From: Didymodactylos carnosus
Taxonomy: Eukaryota > Rotifera > Eurotatoria > Philodinida > Philodinidae
Length of the DNA: 30,927 nucleotides
Direction of reading: 5' to 3'
NCBI GenBank assembly: GCA_905250885.1
Contig: CAJNOQ010001501.1
Span: forward strand, 1-30,927
Made by a program: the position numbers and the translations under genes
Notes under the pieces: model-generated
What the model was told of the DNA's origin: nothing
The model's database searches: none
Seen by the model: only the letters and a program-made list of their open reading frames with translations
In this document: piece after piece, positions 11,756 to 23,375 of the stretch
How the letters are laid out: every line of letters begins with the position of its first letter
Numbering within the stretch: the first letter of the stretch is position 1

Positions 11756-12773
11756 TTATGAAATATTTCTAAAACTTACTATACGTGCAAATGTATTTGA
11801 TGAACCCCAAATACCTTGTCTCAAACATTCGAGTTGTACAATTTGAGAGTGATCGACAAATAAATTGATATCTATTCCATAATTTTGAATAAACCAAGTA
11901 AAAACGTCTGGCTCAGCTGCTTCAAACATTACATTATCTGCTCCTAATTCATTTATTATTCTCGATATTACATCTGTCCGCCATTTATTAGGTTCAACAT
12001 TTTCCGTGATTCCTTCTGACTCAATCATTAACAAAGGAACATCATGTTTGAGAAAAAGTTTTCCTTGTGAAATAAGACGTTCTGGTGATGATTGTATTTG
12101 TAATGCATTTTCATCAACACCACCTCCAGCTCCCCAACTAATACCCAATTCCGGTTTTGGTATAAGACCATATGATGATGTTTTTTCAATAAGACGAAGC
12201 CAGTCATCCGGTGAGATTGAAATAAATCCTGCACTCAATTCAACTATATCGAATCCAACATTTTTACATGTTTTTAAATATTTATCAACCATTGACTCAG
12301 CATTCTTATATCCAGTACCACCACCGTAAGATAATATTCGCTCAATAAATCCTCCTAGAGTAAATAACATACAATCAACATGTCACAAACTAATAAAATC
12401 ATGTCTCTTTACCTGTTGACACCTTTACGCCATGAGAATGAGCTAATTCTATTACTTCATGAAGTGCTTTTTGAGGATAAAGTGTAAATGCTCCACCAGC
12501 AAATTTGAGTGAATCAACATAGACACCCATCGTTTCTAAAATATCCTCCAAATATCTTTTTCCCATTACTGAATAGTATGCCGCTCGAATTTCTGTTTGT
12601 CCCGTTTTTCTTGGCTTCTTTTGTCTTGGATTTGCTGTTATGAATGTTGAAAACTCATTCTGTGGTAATTCATATGTTTCAACATGATTACTGGACTGTT
12701 GTTTTGATGACGACGATAGTGTACGAATTGTTTGTACAAAAAAGGCGATTCTAGGACTAAGTGAGCGAAACAT
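11756..12773 (-). CDS. Phosphosulfolactate synthase family protein (ComA/HSA32-like)
   Basis: Two exons, 12413-12773 and 11756-12354, flank a 58-nt GT-AG intron and give 319 residues. The family is a TIM barrel; archaeal ComA adds sulfite to phosphoenolpyruvate to make phosphosulfolactate for coenzyme M, while the plant member HSA32 supports lasting heat tolerance. Landmarks seen in order: D87-S-L-K-F-A-G-G (90-94, with the conserved Lys), V118-S-T-G-G-F-I-E, V159-E-L-S, P188-E-L-G-I-S-W-G-A-G-G-G, E232-S-E-G, F264-E-A-A-E-P, D289-H-S-Q and W303-G-S-S, the last close to the C terminus as expected. Residues 1-60 are extra: an Arg/Ser-rich start (R3, R8, R17, SLSP, SSSS) that looks like a mitochondrial leader, then a low-complexity linker. 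The barrel looks complete and no residue is obviously lost. The real substrate in an animal is unknown. The gene is rare in animals and may have been acquired horizontally, with the intron gained later. Confidence 0.88.
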
Positions 12774-14435
12774 TATAATTTTAAATTATACAAGCAAAAA
12801 TTTAGATTTTCTAAACAAAAAATAATTGACGAATGCAAAATTAGAAGCCACAAACTCAATGAATATTTTACTGATAAAAAAGTATGTATACTATTGCTGT
12901 ACTTAAAATAAAAATATATCAATATATTGACCATAACAGCTAAAAATTGTATTATTTTTAAACATTTAGATTATTCTCGTCTATTAACATATTTTGTCTC
13001 TTGTACTTGTAGTACAAATTTTGTACTGTAATTAAATAAATTCAGTTTTCGACGATTCTCAAAATAAGATTTAAAGAAAAAAGTTTATTTTCCAAAAAAC
13101 TTCACATTTTTTTAAAAAACATTTAATTATTTGGTTTAAACTATTTATTATGATAAAAAACAAAAGTAAGAAAAGGCATATCAGAAAACTTAGAATCGCC
13201 GAAGGGCATTGTACTTAGTAGTCCGAATTAAATGTTTCGTAGACAACCATGCTTCAGAGAAAACTAGGATGATCTTAAACGTGTACAAAAGAGAAGAAAA
13301 AAAAAACAAGAAGAAGATAACCCAAGAAAGAAAAGAATAAGAAAGAAAGAGAGAAGAAAAATTTAAACTAAACATGTGCATAGTGACAGTGGAGAGGGGG
13401 TGCTAGAAAGATACATTTGAATCAATGTGCTAGGTGTGTGTTGCACGTCAAAGCGTCGTGATGCTTTTATGAATTCAATAACCATTGAATAAATAGATAT
13501 GAACTGCTCGCGCTCTAGTTTACATTTTAAGAGAAGTAAATTTAGGGTTGTTTTTTGGTTACTTGGCATCAAGTCAAAGACTTTCTTTAATTATTTACTC
13601 TACTTCTAAAAGCCAACTCTAATAGATTACTGTGAAACTCTCATATGTCGAATGAAGAAAGATAAGTATCATCATCGCAGGAAGATATCACAGTAGGTAA
13701 GATTGAATTGAGAGTGAGAAGAGAGCAAGAAAATCTGCTATAAAGTTGTTCTGATGCTGTATTTCTTTTCTATATTCATAACATTGTTAAATGATTTTTA
13801 TTTTTAAATAAAAATGATAAAATCAACTGAATACAATACAAACGTCATAAAATAACAAAATTTGACGACATTAGGAGAGGGAAACGTTGACAAAAAGAAA
13901 CAGATGATAAAAAAAATTCAAAGTCGACAAGTTAAAAAGAAACAAGTGTGTAATCATATATAGATGTGTACATTTGTCTATCTAATCCTTGATCAGTCCA
14001 TTAAAACAAATTGAACGAAAACAAGAAAATTTAAATCACACTTTGAGGAAGAATAACAAAAGAAAATGATATGCGAGTATTAGAGCTTCAAATCATGGGA
14101 AAAAGATATTAAGTTAACATTGTAGAAATAAGGAGGGAGTGGAAGTTATCCATACCGCTAACCATCAAATTATACAGTTATAAATAGTGTTTTGTATTAC
14201 AGAAAAAATAGAGAAAAATTGCACTGTCTCTATAATTTAACAATTTATTTAAAAGAAGAAAACAAAAAACAACTAAGTATATAAATAAATAAACATTTAG
14301 ATAGACGAAGATATACACACTGACTAAATAAAAAAAGGTAAATTCGAATGATTAATCGTATTGTTTGAAAAAAATCTAACTTACTCGTAAATAATAAAAT
14401 AAATATGACTAGGAAGGCTTGATTAACTGTTGTTA
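12774..14435. other. Non-coding stretch upstream of the synthase-like gene
   Basis: This interval contains the promoter side of the minus-strand gene starting at 12773 and the 3' flank of the flippase gene. No exon or RNA gene is supported. Minus-strand open frames at 13190-13572 are hydrophobic or low-complexity and lack any recognisable motif. Confidence 0.5.
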
Positions 14436-17400
14436 TTATAGACCGGCAGGTTTTAATATACTTGTATCATAATTTCGAATTAGTTGATCTTGTGGCACAA
14501 CACCATCTTCTTCTTGTGAAAATGCAAATCCATCTGAAAACAGTCAATTTTGTGATAAAAGATGTCAAAAATGAAATTAATTGAAAACTTACGATAAGGT
14601 CTAGCAGTCGTATCAACCATTTTCGGTGTTCTTGTTCGTACAAATACACTTTTTAACAGTGCCAAACGTTCAGCAACACTACATAATCAAATACAATCTT
14701 ATATTATTATATTTTTAAAAAAAATTTTAGTCATCGTACCGGGCAACAGTCGACGTTTGCCTTGACATAACTAAATCATATACATCTTGATTTGCCAGCT
14801 CTTTCTCTTGTACTTCTTGCATTAATGTCTTGTATAATGTTCGCTGAAGACTAAAAGTAGATACAGAATTAATTAAGTGTAATTTCTATATTAATAAAGT
14901 ATATCGTACCAATTATAAATAATATCGGCCATGAGTGCTGTGAACGGTATTAATAAAAGACCAAACCAAAAGTACATGCTTGAAAACACATATTTTGACT
15001 TGAAAAAAACAACAAATCATTAGTTTACATAGAAATAAAAGTATGTCTTACTCAAAAATTCGGAAAAATTTTCTCTTTAAATTTTTACCATTCCTCTCAT
15101 CTCTGGCGCCAATGGTATTGTTGGCCAAAAATTACTATAGACAGCCAAAAACAGAAACCATGATCCAATACTGCCCCATATTGCTACATGAGTCAACTAA
15201 AAATCAAACATATATTGTTAAAAAATATCAAAACATCAGTAAAAATAATGTACTTACAAGTGTCCACGCATCACTTTCCAAGCCAGCTTTGATACAGACA
15301 ACGAAGATGACATACTAACAAAAATAAGATTAGTTAAAAATTGATGATACTCATACAACTAAGTTTTACAATTAGTACAAAAGCAATGTGAAGCAATTCA
15401 TCAGCTACACAACAGCCACCTACCGTATAAATCATATTTCCTAATAATAAATAGTCACCAACTTGGCCGTTGCTATAAGCAACGTCTAAGAAGAAAAGAA
15501 ATGAGTGTGATGTGCATAAGAATGTGCACTATTATTTCAGCGTGCATAAAATAGTGGATACTAAATTCTTAAAAAGGATAATGAACAAGAAGTGTACGTT
15601 CTATTAATTCCGGGGCTTCCATCCCCCTAAAGGTTTGAGGTCAAACTCACCCCCTTTGACATTTTGTACCATCTGGTAAATATTCTCATTTTTCATATAA
15701 AAGACAAACTCATCTTTCGCATCAAAATACTGTGTATTTTTTAGAAAGTTAACTTGCAGTTTCATATATCGATAGGTGCCAAAAAAGTACCATATTCAGG
15801 CTGTCAGGCAAAAAATGTTTGATATCGGAGAAATTTCAATTCTAACAGCATATGAACTTCTCCTGTTACAATTTCTTAAAATCTAAAAATTTATTCTCTC
15901 AAAATTTTGTTTGAGACAATTTGCCTCAACGGTACCATAGGATGGAAGCCTCTGTATTAATCTACTTAATAAGTTCAAGCAATGAGAGCAAGATAGAAAA
16001 ATGAAAAAACGTTTAAGTGGGAATCTTTTATCGTAAATATGTGAAACACTACATGCATCAAGTAAGCAATTTGATTAGGGAGATAAATTGAACCAAAGAT
16101 CTACATTCAAACCACAAGCAAGAGTTATACGCTATTGGTGTTAGAAATAAACTCTTACAGTATAAATATAATTTCCAAGATATAAATGGCTGCCAAGCAC
16201 TATTCCATTAGGATGTACAACATCTGTTAAAAATCAAAGATTTTTCAACGTTGATGTTAGTTTTGATATTTACAACAAATTTGGAATTTGTGAAAAAGCA
16301 CATTCTTCTTCTCGTTGAATCAATTCTATTATAGCAACTATAAACTTATTGTTACTAAAACAAACATACCGTGACGTAACATTGCATAGGACATAAAATA
16401 CAATATAATTGAATGATAAATGGCATTCAGACACCATGTCCAAAATACCTAATATAAACAGATTAATTTGTTAACATCTCGCTATATTTTAAACAGTATT
16501 CTACTAACTTTAATATTAAAATCAGACTTGTTTTGTGACATTTTATACATTGCAGGAAATCTCATCATTGTTTCAGCACTACAGCAACGATCTAGCAAAC
16601 CAAGTGCCATGGGAGGTGCTGCTGTAAACAACTAAATAAAGGTTAAACGGTTAACACATAGTACTGTTTGTCTAGAAAATAAGAGACACACACCACTAGA
16701 TGCGTCAGCGAATAAACCGTCTGTACGGTTGCTGATTGAAAACATTTTTTTGAAAAAAAACACTATTTTTTTCCTCGAAAAAGTTTTTTTGTTGCCTGAA
16801 AAATCGTTTATCAGAAAAGAGATCTTTGCATCGCTGTCATCAAAGACAAAAAAGTTTCAGAATCTACAATCGCCACAGTATAGATAAATATTTTAGTCAG
16901 ACGATTCGCTAACATCCCTACGTACCACATTGTATATGGCAATCGTCCATCTCTCGAATAATATTTGACCAGAAAATCCATTGTGTAATGCAAACCAAAG
17001 CTAAATAATTAATAGATCACAATTAGATATGATACTACTCAAATCGTTCTAACGTACTTCCATAACATATAAACAAATATTTTTATAGAATGAATACAAC
17101 AAAACTTTACATAAACGTCTGTAACTCCACACACCATGCACAAATAATAATTTAGTTAGAAAACGAAATTGTCCAATCGAATAATCGGATGCACACGCTG
17201 CTTGAACACCTTTTTTAAATAAGTTGTGAACAAAAAATTAAATATTTTAAAAGATAAAGATTTTAACTTTAAATACCTTCTCGTCCCATTATACCAACGC
17301 CAACATGTGCAGTCTACACAAAAATAGAAACATATCGATAATGAGAAGATATCAAAAATACTGTTTAAATAACTAGATCGTAGAACTTCTAAAAAATCAA

Positions 17401-20400
17401 AAAAATCTCTTCTCTCCTAACCTGAATCATTCCAACGTCATTTGCTCCATCACCAATGGCTAAGGTTATAGCATCAGTCGAACGTTTAACAAGTTCGACA
17501 ACTTCAGCTTTTTGTTTTGGACTAACACTGTAATACAAAACAGCAATTATTCTATACTACTTTTATGCAAAAGATGAGAGAGTTCAGACGAACCGACAAC
17601 AGATGACTGATTTGCATGAAATAGCTAAATCCAAAAAATCTTGTCTACATGATGGAGACAAAGCAAATTTTAATGTCTAAATCATATATTATAAACGTTA
17701 ATTTCATGAGAAAAAAAGAGAAAATAAATTTTTTCTTACATTTCCTTCGATAACGAGTGATGTTAAATTATCTTTTCCAAGTGATTCACCAAACGAGGAG
17801 CAATGCTCACGTAACTGTCGTCTTGTATCCTAGATCAAAGTTCGTACACAATAATATAACTTAGTTTGAATATTAACAAATATTTTACTTCTATGGAATC
17901 TTCATCAAGTGTCAAATTCAATAATTGATCAGATAATAATTTACATGAATAACCTTAAATTAGAGAAAATGACAACTTAAGTTTATCAGCGAATAGGCGT
18001 TACTGTAATCACTACCGTTCCATCAACATTTAACTCTGTCATAGAAAAAAAGTATTAATTTTACTAACCAATATTGATGGCTGTTTCTTTTTTATCACCA
18101 GTCAAAACCCAAATTTTAATTCCAGCTTTGTGTAACATTGATATGCTTTCAGCTACTTGCTGTAAAAAATGAAAAGACACTAACAATTAGGATAGACTGT
18201 TATTTTGAAACATACATCTTGTAATTTATCTTCAATTCCGGTAGCACCGATTAAATGTAGATTGTTTTCAATTTGTTCTGCTGCATTTGCTACCAGTTCT
18301 GCTCGATTATTTATTGCTATTGATGCTTGACGATAAAGTTCATTCCATGACTAGCAGAAAAAGAATAAAATGAAAAATTTCGCTAATTACAGAACTACCT
18401 AGGCGTTCCATACGTTATATTCATCGGGCGATATAACTCGAGATGCAACACATAAAGTACGAAGACCGTCTTTGGCAAAACTTTCGAGATGTTGCGTTGT
18501 TATTTCAGCAATAGGATCATCTGCAGCAAGGAGTTGTATTATAACGCTATCCTAAACAACAAAACATAGAGTACAAACATAGGGAAGTGTCCTGTTAACA
18601 TCTTGAATTAAACAACAACTGGGTCTCGTTGGTACGTGTATATTTCTCTGCCTGCTTGTTTTTCGTCAAAAAACTTGCTCTTTCTTAATACGTACGGCTC
18701 CTTTACAAAACAATTTTAACTGTCCATCTGGGCATTGAACTATAACACTCATTCGCTTTCGGTCACTAAAAAGTGATAAATAATTATTGTAACTTACGTA
18801 GTATTTTACATAATTCAAATTAAAAATAAAATTTACCTGCTAAATTCAAGGACATTCAGTATCTGATAAACTTCATCTTGACCTCTCTAAAGTGAAAAAT
18901 CGATTGAAAGAGATTATTAGGTTTGTTTCACAAATGTGCTTACAAAGTTAATAGCCACAGCATTGGGCGTACGACGGTAAAAAATAACATTCATTTCTTT
19001 AAGTGCTGCAACTAATGCAGTTTCATCTAAAAATAAACACATTGTTAGCAGATAAATCGATCTTTCTTTCTTTGAATATTCTTTTCTCACCTGGTGATGA
19101 TGCCTGATACGTCACACCGGCTAATGAATCCGTTTTTTGTTCAGGAACAACAGTATGGCATGTAGCAAGCAATGTTAAAAATTCTCGAATTTGATCACCT
19201 GTACGCTGTATAGAAGAATTCCTTTTGAGTTTTTAAATGAGTAAAAAAAATCGAAAACTCCATTTAGCATACATGATTGGTCAGATTCTGCATTAATTGA
19301 AAATCATTAAATCTTTCAACATTACCCGAACTAGAAACAAAAGCAAAAATGAATATAATTCATCAAAGTTTTGTATTTTCTTTTTTTCGACTTACCCATA
19401 CATAATACCAGCAATGGAACATTGTTTGAAAAGCATAACATTTTTTGTCAGTGTACCAGTTTTATCCGAGAAGATATATTTGACCTAGATGAAAAAAAAA
19501 ATAGTACTGGATTTAATTTATTTTCTCTTAATATGATGTGTTTACTTGGCCAAGTTCTTCATTTAAATTTGAGGTTCTTGCATTTGCTGGAATATCCGAC
19601 TCTTCGTCATACATATCTCTGTCCTAAATCAAATATTATTTAATTAACAAGCATGTGAAACTGCTTTTGTATTAACAAATACCCAATTGATAAAATAAGC
19701 CTGAATAAATTTAACGAGATCAACTGTTATTTGTAATGATATTGGTATTAAATTATTGAATAGAATAAAAAATGTCAAAAATGTATAACCAAAATGATTG
19801 GGCACCGTAGCTAAATATAAAGTTAAAATGCACAATATCTAAATAGCAAGAGCCAATAAAAGAAAACATACTAGCACTGTTATCAGATATTTTGGTCAGA
19901 CCTAAATACCAGTGACCAACACGATTCTTGGAATTCCATAATTCACTTGCAAGTGTACTGAATAAACATAGGATCAATAAAAGAAATAACAAAAGAAGTA
20001 TCTAAAAGTAGAAAAGAAAATTATGGCTAAATTTGTCAACAACAATGACTTTATTATTCTTCTTACTTGATTGTTCGTTATTTGTTCAACATTAGTTCGT
20101 TTAAATGGAACAGAAGATGAATTCTAAATAAAGCGAGAGAACAGGTAAAAATAAAAGAAAAAATAATAATAATTACCATCATTAGCTTTGTTTCTTGTCC
20201 ACTATAGATGGCTAAACCATAGATCCAACCCGTATTTTTCAATTGTGAACCACGAAGTAAAATTTGATCAGAACCCAATGGTATGGCATGTGGAATATTT
20301 TCTAATTTTAGAGTTCCAGAAAATTCATATAAATGTCGATTAGGTAGTTCACATTCAATTATGCCTTGTAAATCTTTGAGTTGTAAACTGGATATAATAT

Positions 20401-21305
20401 GGGATGTCTGAGGTAAACCCTTTGGCATAAAAGAAACATAGAGTAAAGAGATATAAAGTTTGAAATCCTGACAAACATACTTGACGAACTTTTAAATTTG
20501 TTTCACCATCTAAATTTGATGTATGTATATAACAAATGGAATGTGGTTCACTAAATAATTTTTAAAATTTTTGTATAACCAATAGAAATAAAACAGTAAA
20601 CAAATTTTTACCTCGATGATAATAAAATGAGATCAGCAGGAAAGTATTCTTTATCAGTCACTTTAATAATATCCCCCACTTTGACATTCATCCACTTTGA
20701 ATATAACCAATTACCATAACGATAGACTAATATGAAAGGAAGAATTAAATTGGTCAACTTTAACAATAGTAAGTACTTACTCAATATTCTTCGATTATTC
20801 ACTGCGCCATCTTGAATATGTCGTTTCTAAATATAAAATTAAGGCGTTGAAAAAGCTAAGCCTAAACTTCAAGTAACTTACAAAATCTTCAATAATTTCT
20901 TTAATGGCAGCACAACAAAGTATAATGAGTAAAGGAACAGCAGTTGTGTAACGCCCGGTCGGCGACACACCAGGTATTTGCTAAAAATCCCAATTGAATG
21001 ATCGATAAGTCTCAACTACCTTTCAACAGACATACCTGTAGAACAGCAATGCAGAGAAAAAATATGTTCGAATATTTTCGAAATTGTTCAAATAGAAATT
21101 TTGGTAAGAATGTTAAAATGGAATATTTGCTTGTACTAATTCTATTTGAAATGAATTTGACTTGCTGTGGCGCATTCACTGTTATCACTCGTTTCACATC
21201 ATTTATATCACCAAATTCCAATATGTTTTCATTACTACGTCTATTTACATCTGTATAAACTCTCAAGTGTCGCGCAAAATTCGTCACCGAATTATTTTGA
21301 CCCAT
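14436..21305 (-). CDS. ATP8A: P4-type phospholipid-transporting ATPase (flippase), ATP8A class
   Basis: About thirty short exons give a full-length flippase that moves phosphatidylserine-type lipids to the cytosolic leaflet, normally with a CDC50 partner. Exon 1 (start 21305, MGQNNSV) ends in the first membrane segment. The next exons carry [13 protein letters not shown], the actuator motif [10 protein letters not shown] (about 20.5 kb), the substrate-gate P-I-S-L (about 19.76 kb), the phosphorylation site D-K-T-G-T-L-T (Asp codon at 19464-19466), the nucleotide-domain F-C-K-G-A (about 18.70 kb), [10 protein letters not shown] (about 18.09 kb) and [11 protein letters not shown] (about 17.44 kb). 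The C-terminal membrane domain follows from [12 protein letters not shown] to [10 protein letters not shown], with a cytosolic tail ending K-P-A-G-L. All catalytic residues are present. Two alternative copies of one exon exist (see 15424-15485 and 16159-16223). Fit to ATP8A1/ATP8A2 is better than to other P4 classes. Confidence 0.95.
15424..15485 (-). other. ATP8A: Flippase alternative exon B (mutually exclusive)
   Basis: 62 nt with an AG acceptor after a C/T-rich tract and a GTAGGT donor. With the G left over from the upstream exon (phase 1) it codes [21 protein letters not shown] and leaves phase 0. It is the closer copy to other ATP8A proteins (G-x-x-D-Y-L-x-x-G-N-x-x-Y-T) and covers the outer loop before a late membrane helix and the start of that helix. 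Confidence 0.8.
15603..15961. mobile_element. MITE-like element in the intron between the two alternative flippase exons
   Basis: The ends are inverted: ATTAATTCCGGGGCTTCCAT at the left and, on the other strand, ATTAATACAGAGGCTTCCAT from the right. Of the first 23 bases, all but about three match. The ATTAAT at each edge is palindromic, so it may include a TA or TTAA target duplication; which one cannot be decided. The interior (about 320 bp) has no coding capacity. This supports a small non-autonomous DNA transposon; the superfamily is not resolved. Confidence 0.6.
16159..16223 (-). other. ATP8A: Flippase alternative exon A (mutually exclusive)
   Basis: 65 nt with a TTTTTAACAG acceptor and a GTAAGA donor. 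It codes [22 protein letters not shown], entering in phase 1 and leaving in phase 0, exactly like exon B 673 nt downstream in the transcript. Compared with exon B it is one residue longer and has S-H in place of the G-D before Y-L. Confidence 0.8.
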
Positions 21306-23375
21306 ATTCGATAGAAAAAACTACTCGCACACACACACACACACACACGTTAAATGGAAGTTGTTTTTGACAATTAGAAAAAAAGGAAGAAGACGTCGCT
21401 CGTTTAGAAACCAAACATAAACATCATATTGTCAATTTAATGATAATCATTCTCATATTTCTGATATGACAGACACTTAAACAATACGGCATTGATTTAA
21501 AATCTAAAAGTAAGTAAAACCAGACAGATAACTAATGATCCTTGCAGAAGAGAAAAATAAAATAAAACGTCTGAGATCTTGATCTCTTCGTACAGCCCCA
21601 CTTCTAAAATTAGCTGTTGAGAGCTATCTTTCTGACGTAGTGACTAAGTAGAATTCGTGTATCTTTGAACGAAAAAAACGCAATATGTATATGTCTGTTT
21701 TGGGGTTTTCATTTGTCATATGAAGATGTGTTCTGATATGCGACCATAGTAAGGTTGTACGTAATGTGAGTAGGGCGGATTTCTGGATCATTTCCATTGA
21801 ATTCTGACAGGCATCAAAGTATCGTGCAGTGCATTAATTCTCTATACAATTCTGTAATTCGACAAAGGCAAATCTATATCTTGTTATTGTTTATTTATGG
21901 TTAATCCTTAGTATTTTTGTTTGTTTATTGCACTATCTCTACTCCTTATCCCCTTTCGTTTCACCGGTTCATTTCCAAGAGGCTGAAGCTAACCCAATTA
22001 AAGACATAGGTTGTAAACGAGAGATGGCACTATTAACCACCACATAAGTGTACCTGAGGCGTGTTACATAACAATTGCAAACCTGTTTGGTCCCTTTTTT
22101 CCAAAATTTATGAACCATATTTTATGAAACTCAGTACTTAGGAATTTCAAATCATACTCTTTGAAATGGATGTTTCAAAAAAATCACTTAGTAGGATTTC
22201 CAGGAACGATGGAATTTTTACTACGAGATTTAAGCATTTTATTATTTTCTATTTCTATTTTTATCAAAAAACAGTTTTGATGACAAAAGTATTTAAATAA
22301 TATAGATTTATAGAGGAACGTGTGTGTAACATTTTGAAAAAAATAGTTGTTGAGAAATCTTCGATATATGATTCTAAAACTGAAACTTAAATATGTACTA
22401 TGCGAAAAAAAGATTCGATTCAAATTAACCCCAATGGGTTAAAGTGTATGTAGACACGTTTGGTTTGTCGAAAGAACTTGTTCCGACATTGACATCGAGT
22501 CCAGACATGTTTTTTCGATCGAAATGAAAACAGACATATGTAATGTGCACACGGGTGGACCTTCATCCCTATGGTAAATTTTTAGTGAACAGAAAGATTT
22601 TCCTTAAAAATAAAAGAAATTTTCAATCGAAAAGAGTTTCATGAAACTGTCATGATCTCTATGATATAAGATTCAGAATTTGCTTGCAGAAGAAAATCGA
22701 ATAATTCATCCATCTCAGTATAGTTGATTAGTCGTAGGTCCACTTTCTTATCGTATGTCGTGGCGCGAATCTCTTTAAAAATTCGCGGCAGAATCGCGTA
22801 ACGCGTTCACTGTAAGACTTGCGAAATAAGACGCGATTTTTTCACTCTAATACAAAAATCGATGACTCTTAAGTATTTTACTATAGTTATTGTTTATTCA
22901 CGTTTTCCGTCTAATATCAGTAAATTAAAGTCAAGGGAATATTTCATGGAATTATCTTTGATCGACTTACATTCATTCTTTTTCTAACTAATTTTTTTAT
23001 CAGTTTTAAATCTCTTTCGGCTCAACATCCTAGCTACTATTTCGCATTCATGTCTTGTATATTCAAGGAGGAAAGTGCTCACACAGGCATAGCTCTCTTG
23101 CACTTATAAAAGAAATATTAGATTGTATTTTCCCAAAACCATTATAGATATTTGTTGCTTAACTGAGTAGTATGGATCAAAAGACATATATTATACCCAA
23201 TACTAACAAGAAAACATAGTACTGACTTACCATGATATTGTCTCTTTTAATATTTCGGAATAGTTGAGAAATGCTTATATAGTACCCTACTCTACATATA
23301 CAAATAAGAAAAACATTATTATACTTTTTCCTATTAATGCATTTAATCGTAAATTGTAACGACAATTTAAATAAA
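21306..23375. other. Non-coding stretch upstream of the flippase gene
   Basis: About 2.1 kb that must contain the flippase promoter; no core motif can be named with confidence. An (AC)n tract lies at 21327-21349, only about 20 bp from the flippase start codon. A local CpG-rich patch near 22762-22845 includes a 7-bp stem (CGCGAAT at 22764-22770, ATTCGCG at 22781-22787). No exon or RNA gene is supported. Confidence 0.5.
21327..21349. repeat. (AC)n microsatellite just upstream of the flippase start
   Basis: About eleven AC units in a row. Confidence 0.9.

Noticed and set aside
13190..13572. Minus-strand frames between the synthase-like gene and the flippase
   Set aside because: One is a Phe/Leu/Ser low-complexity product of an A/G-rich tract; neither has motifs or splice partners.
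16697..16917. Weak inverted similarity (GATG..AGCGAAT..GTCTG) at the two ends of a ~290-nt flippase intron, suggesting another MITE
   Set aside because: The match needs gaps and covers only about 20 bases; could be chance.
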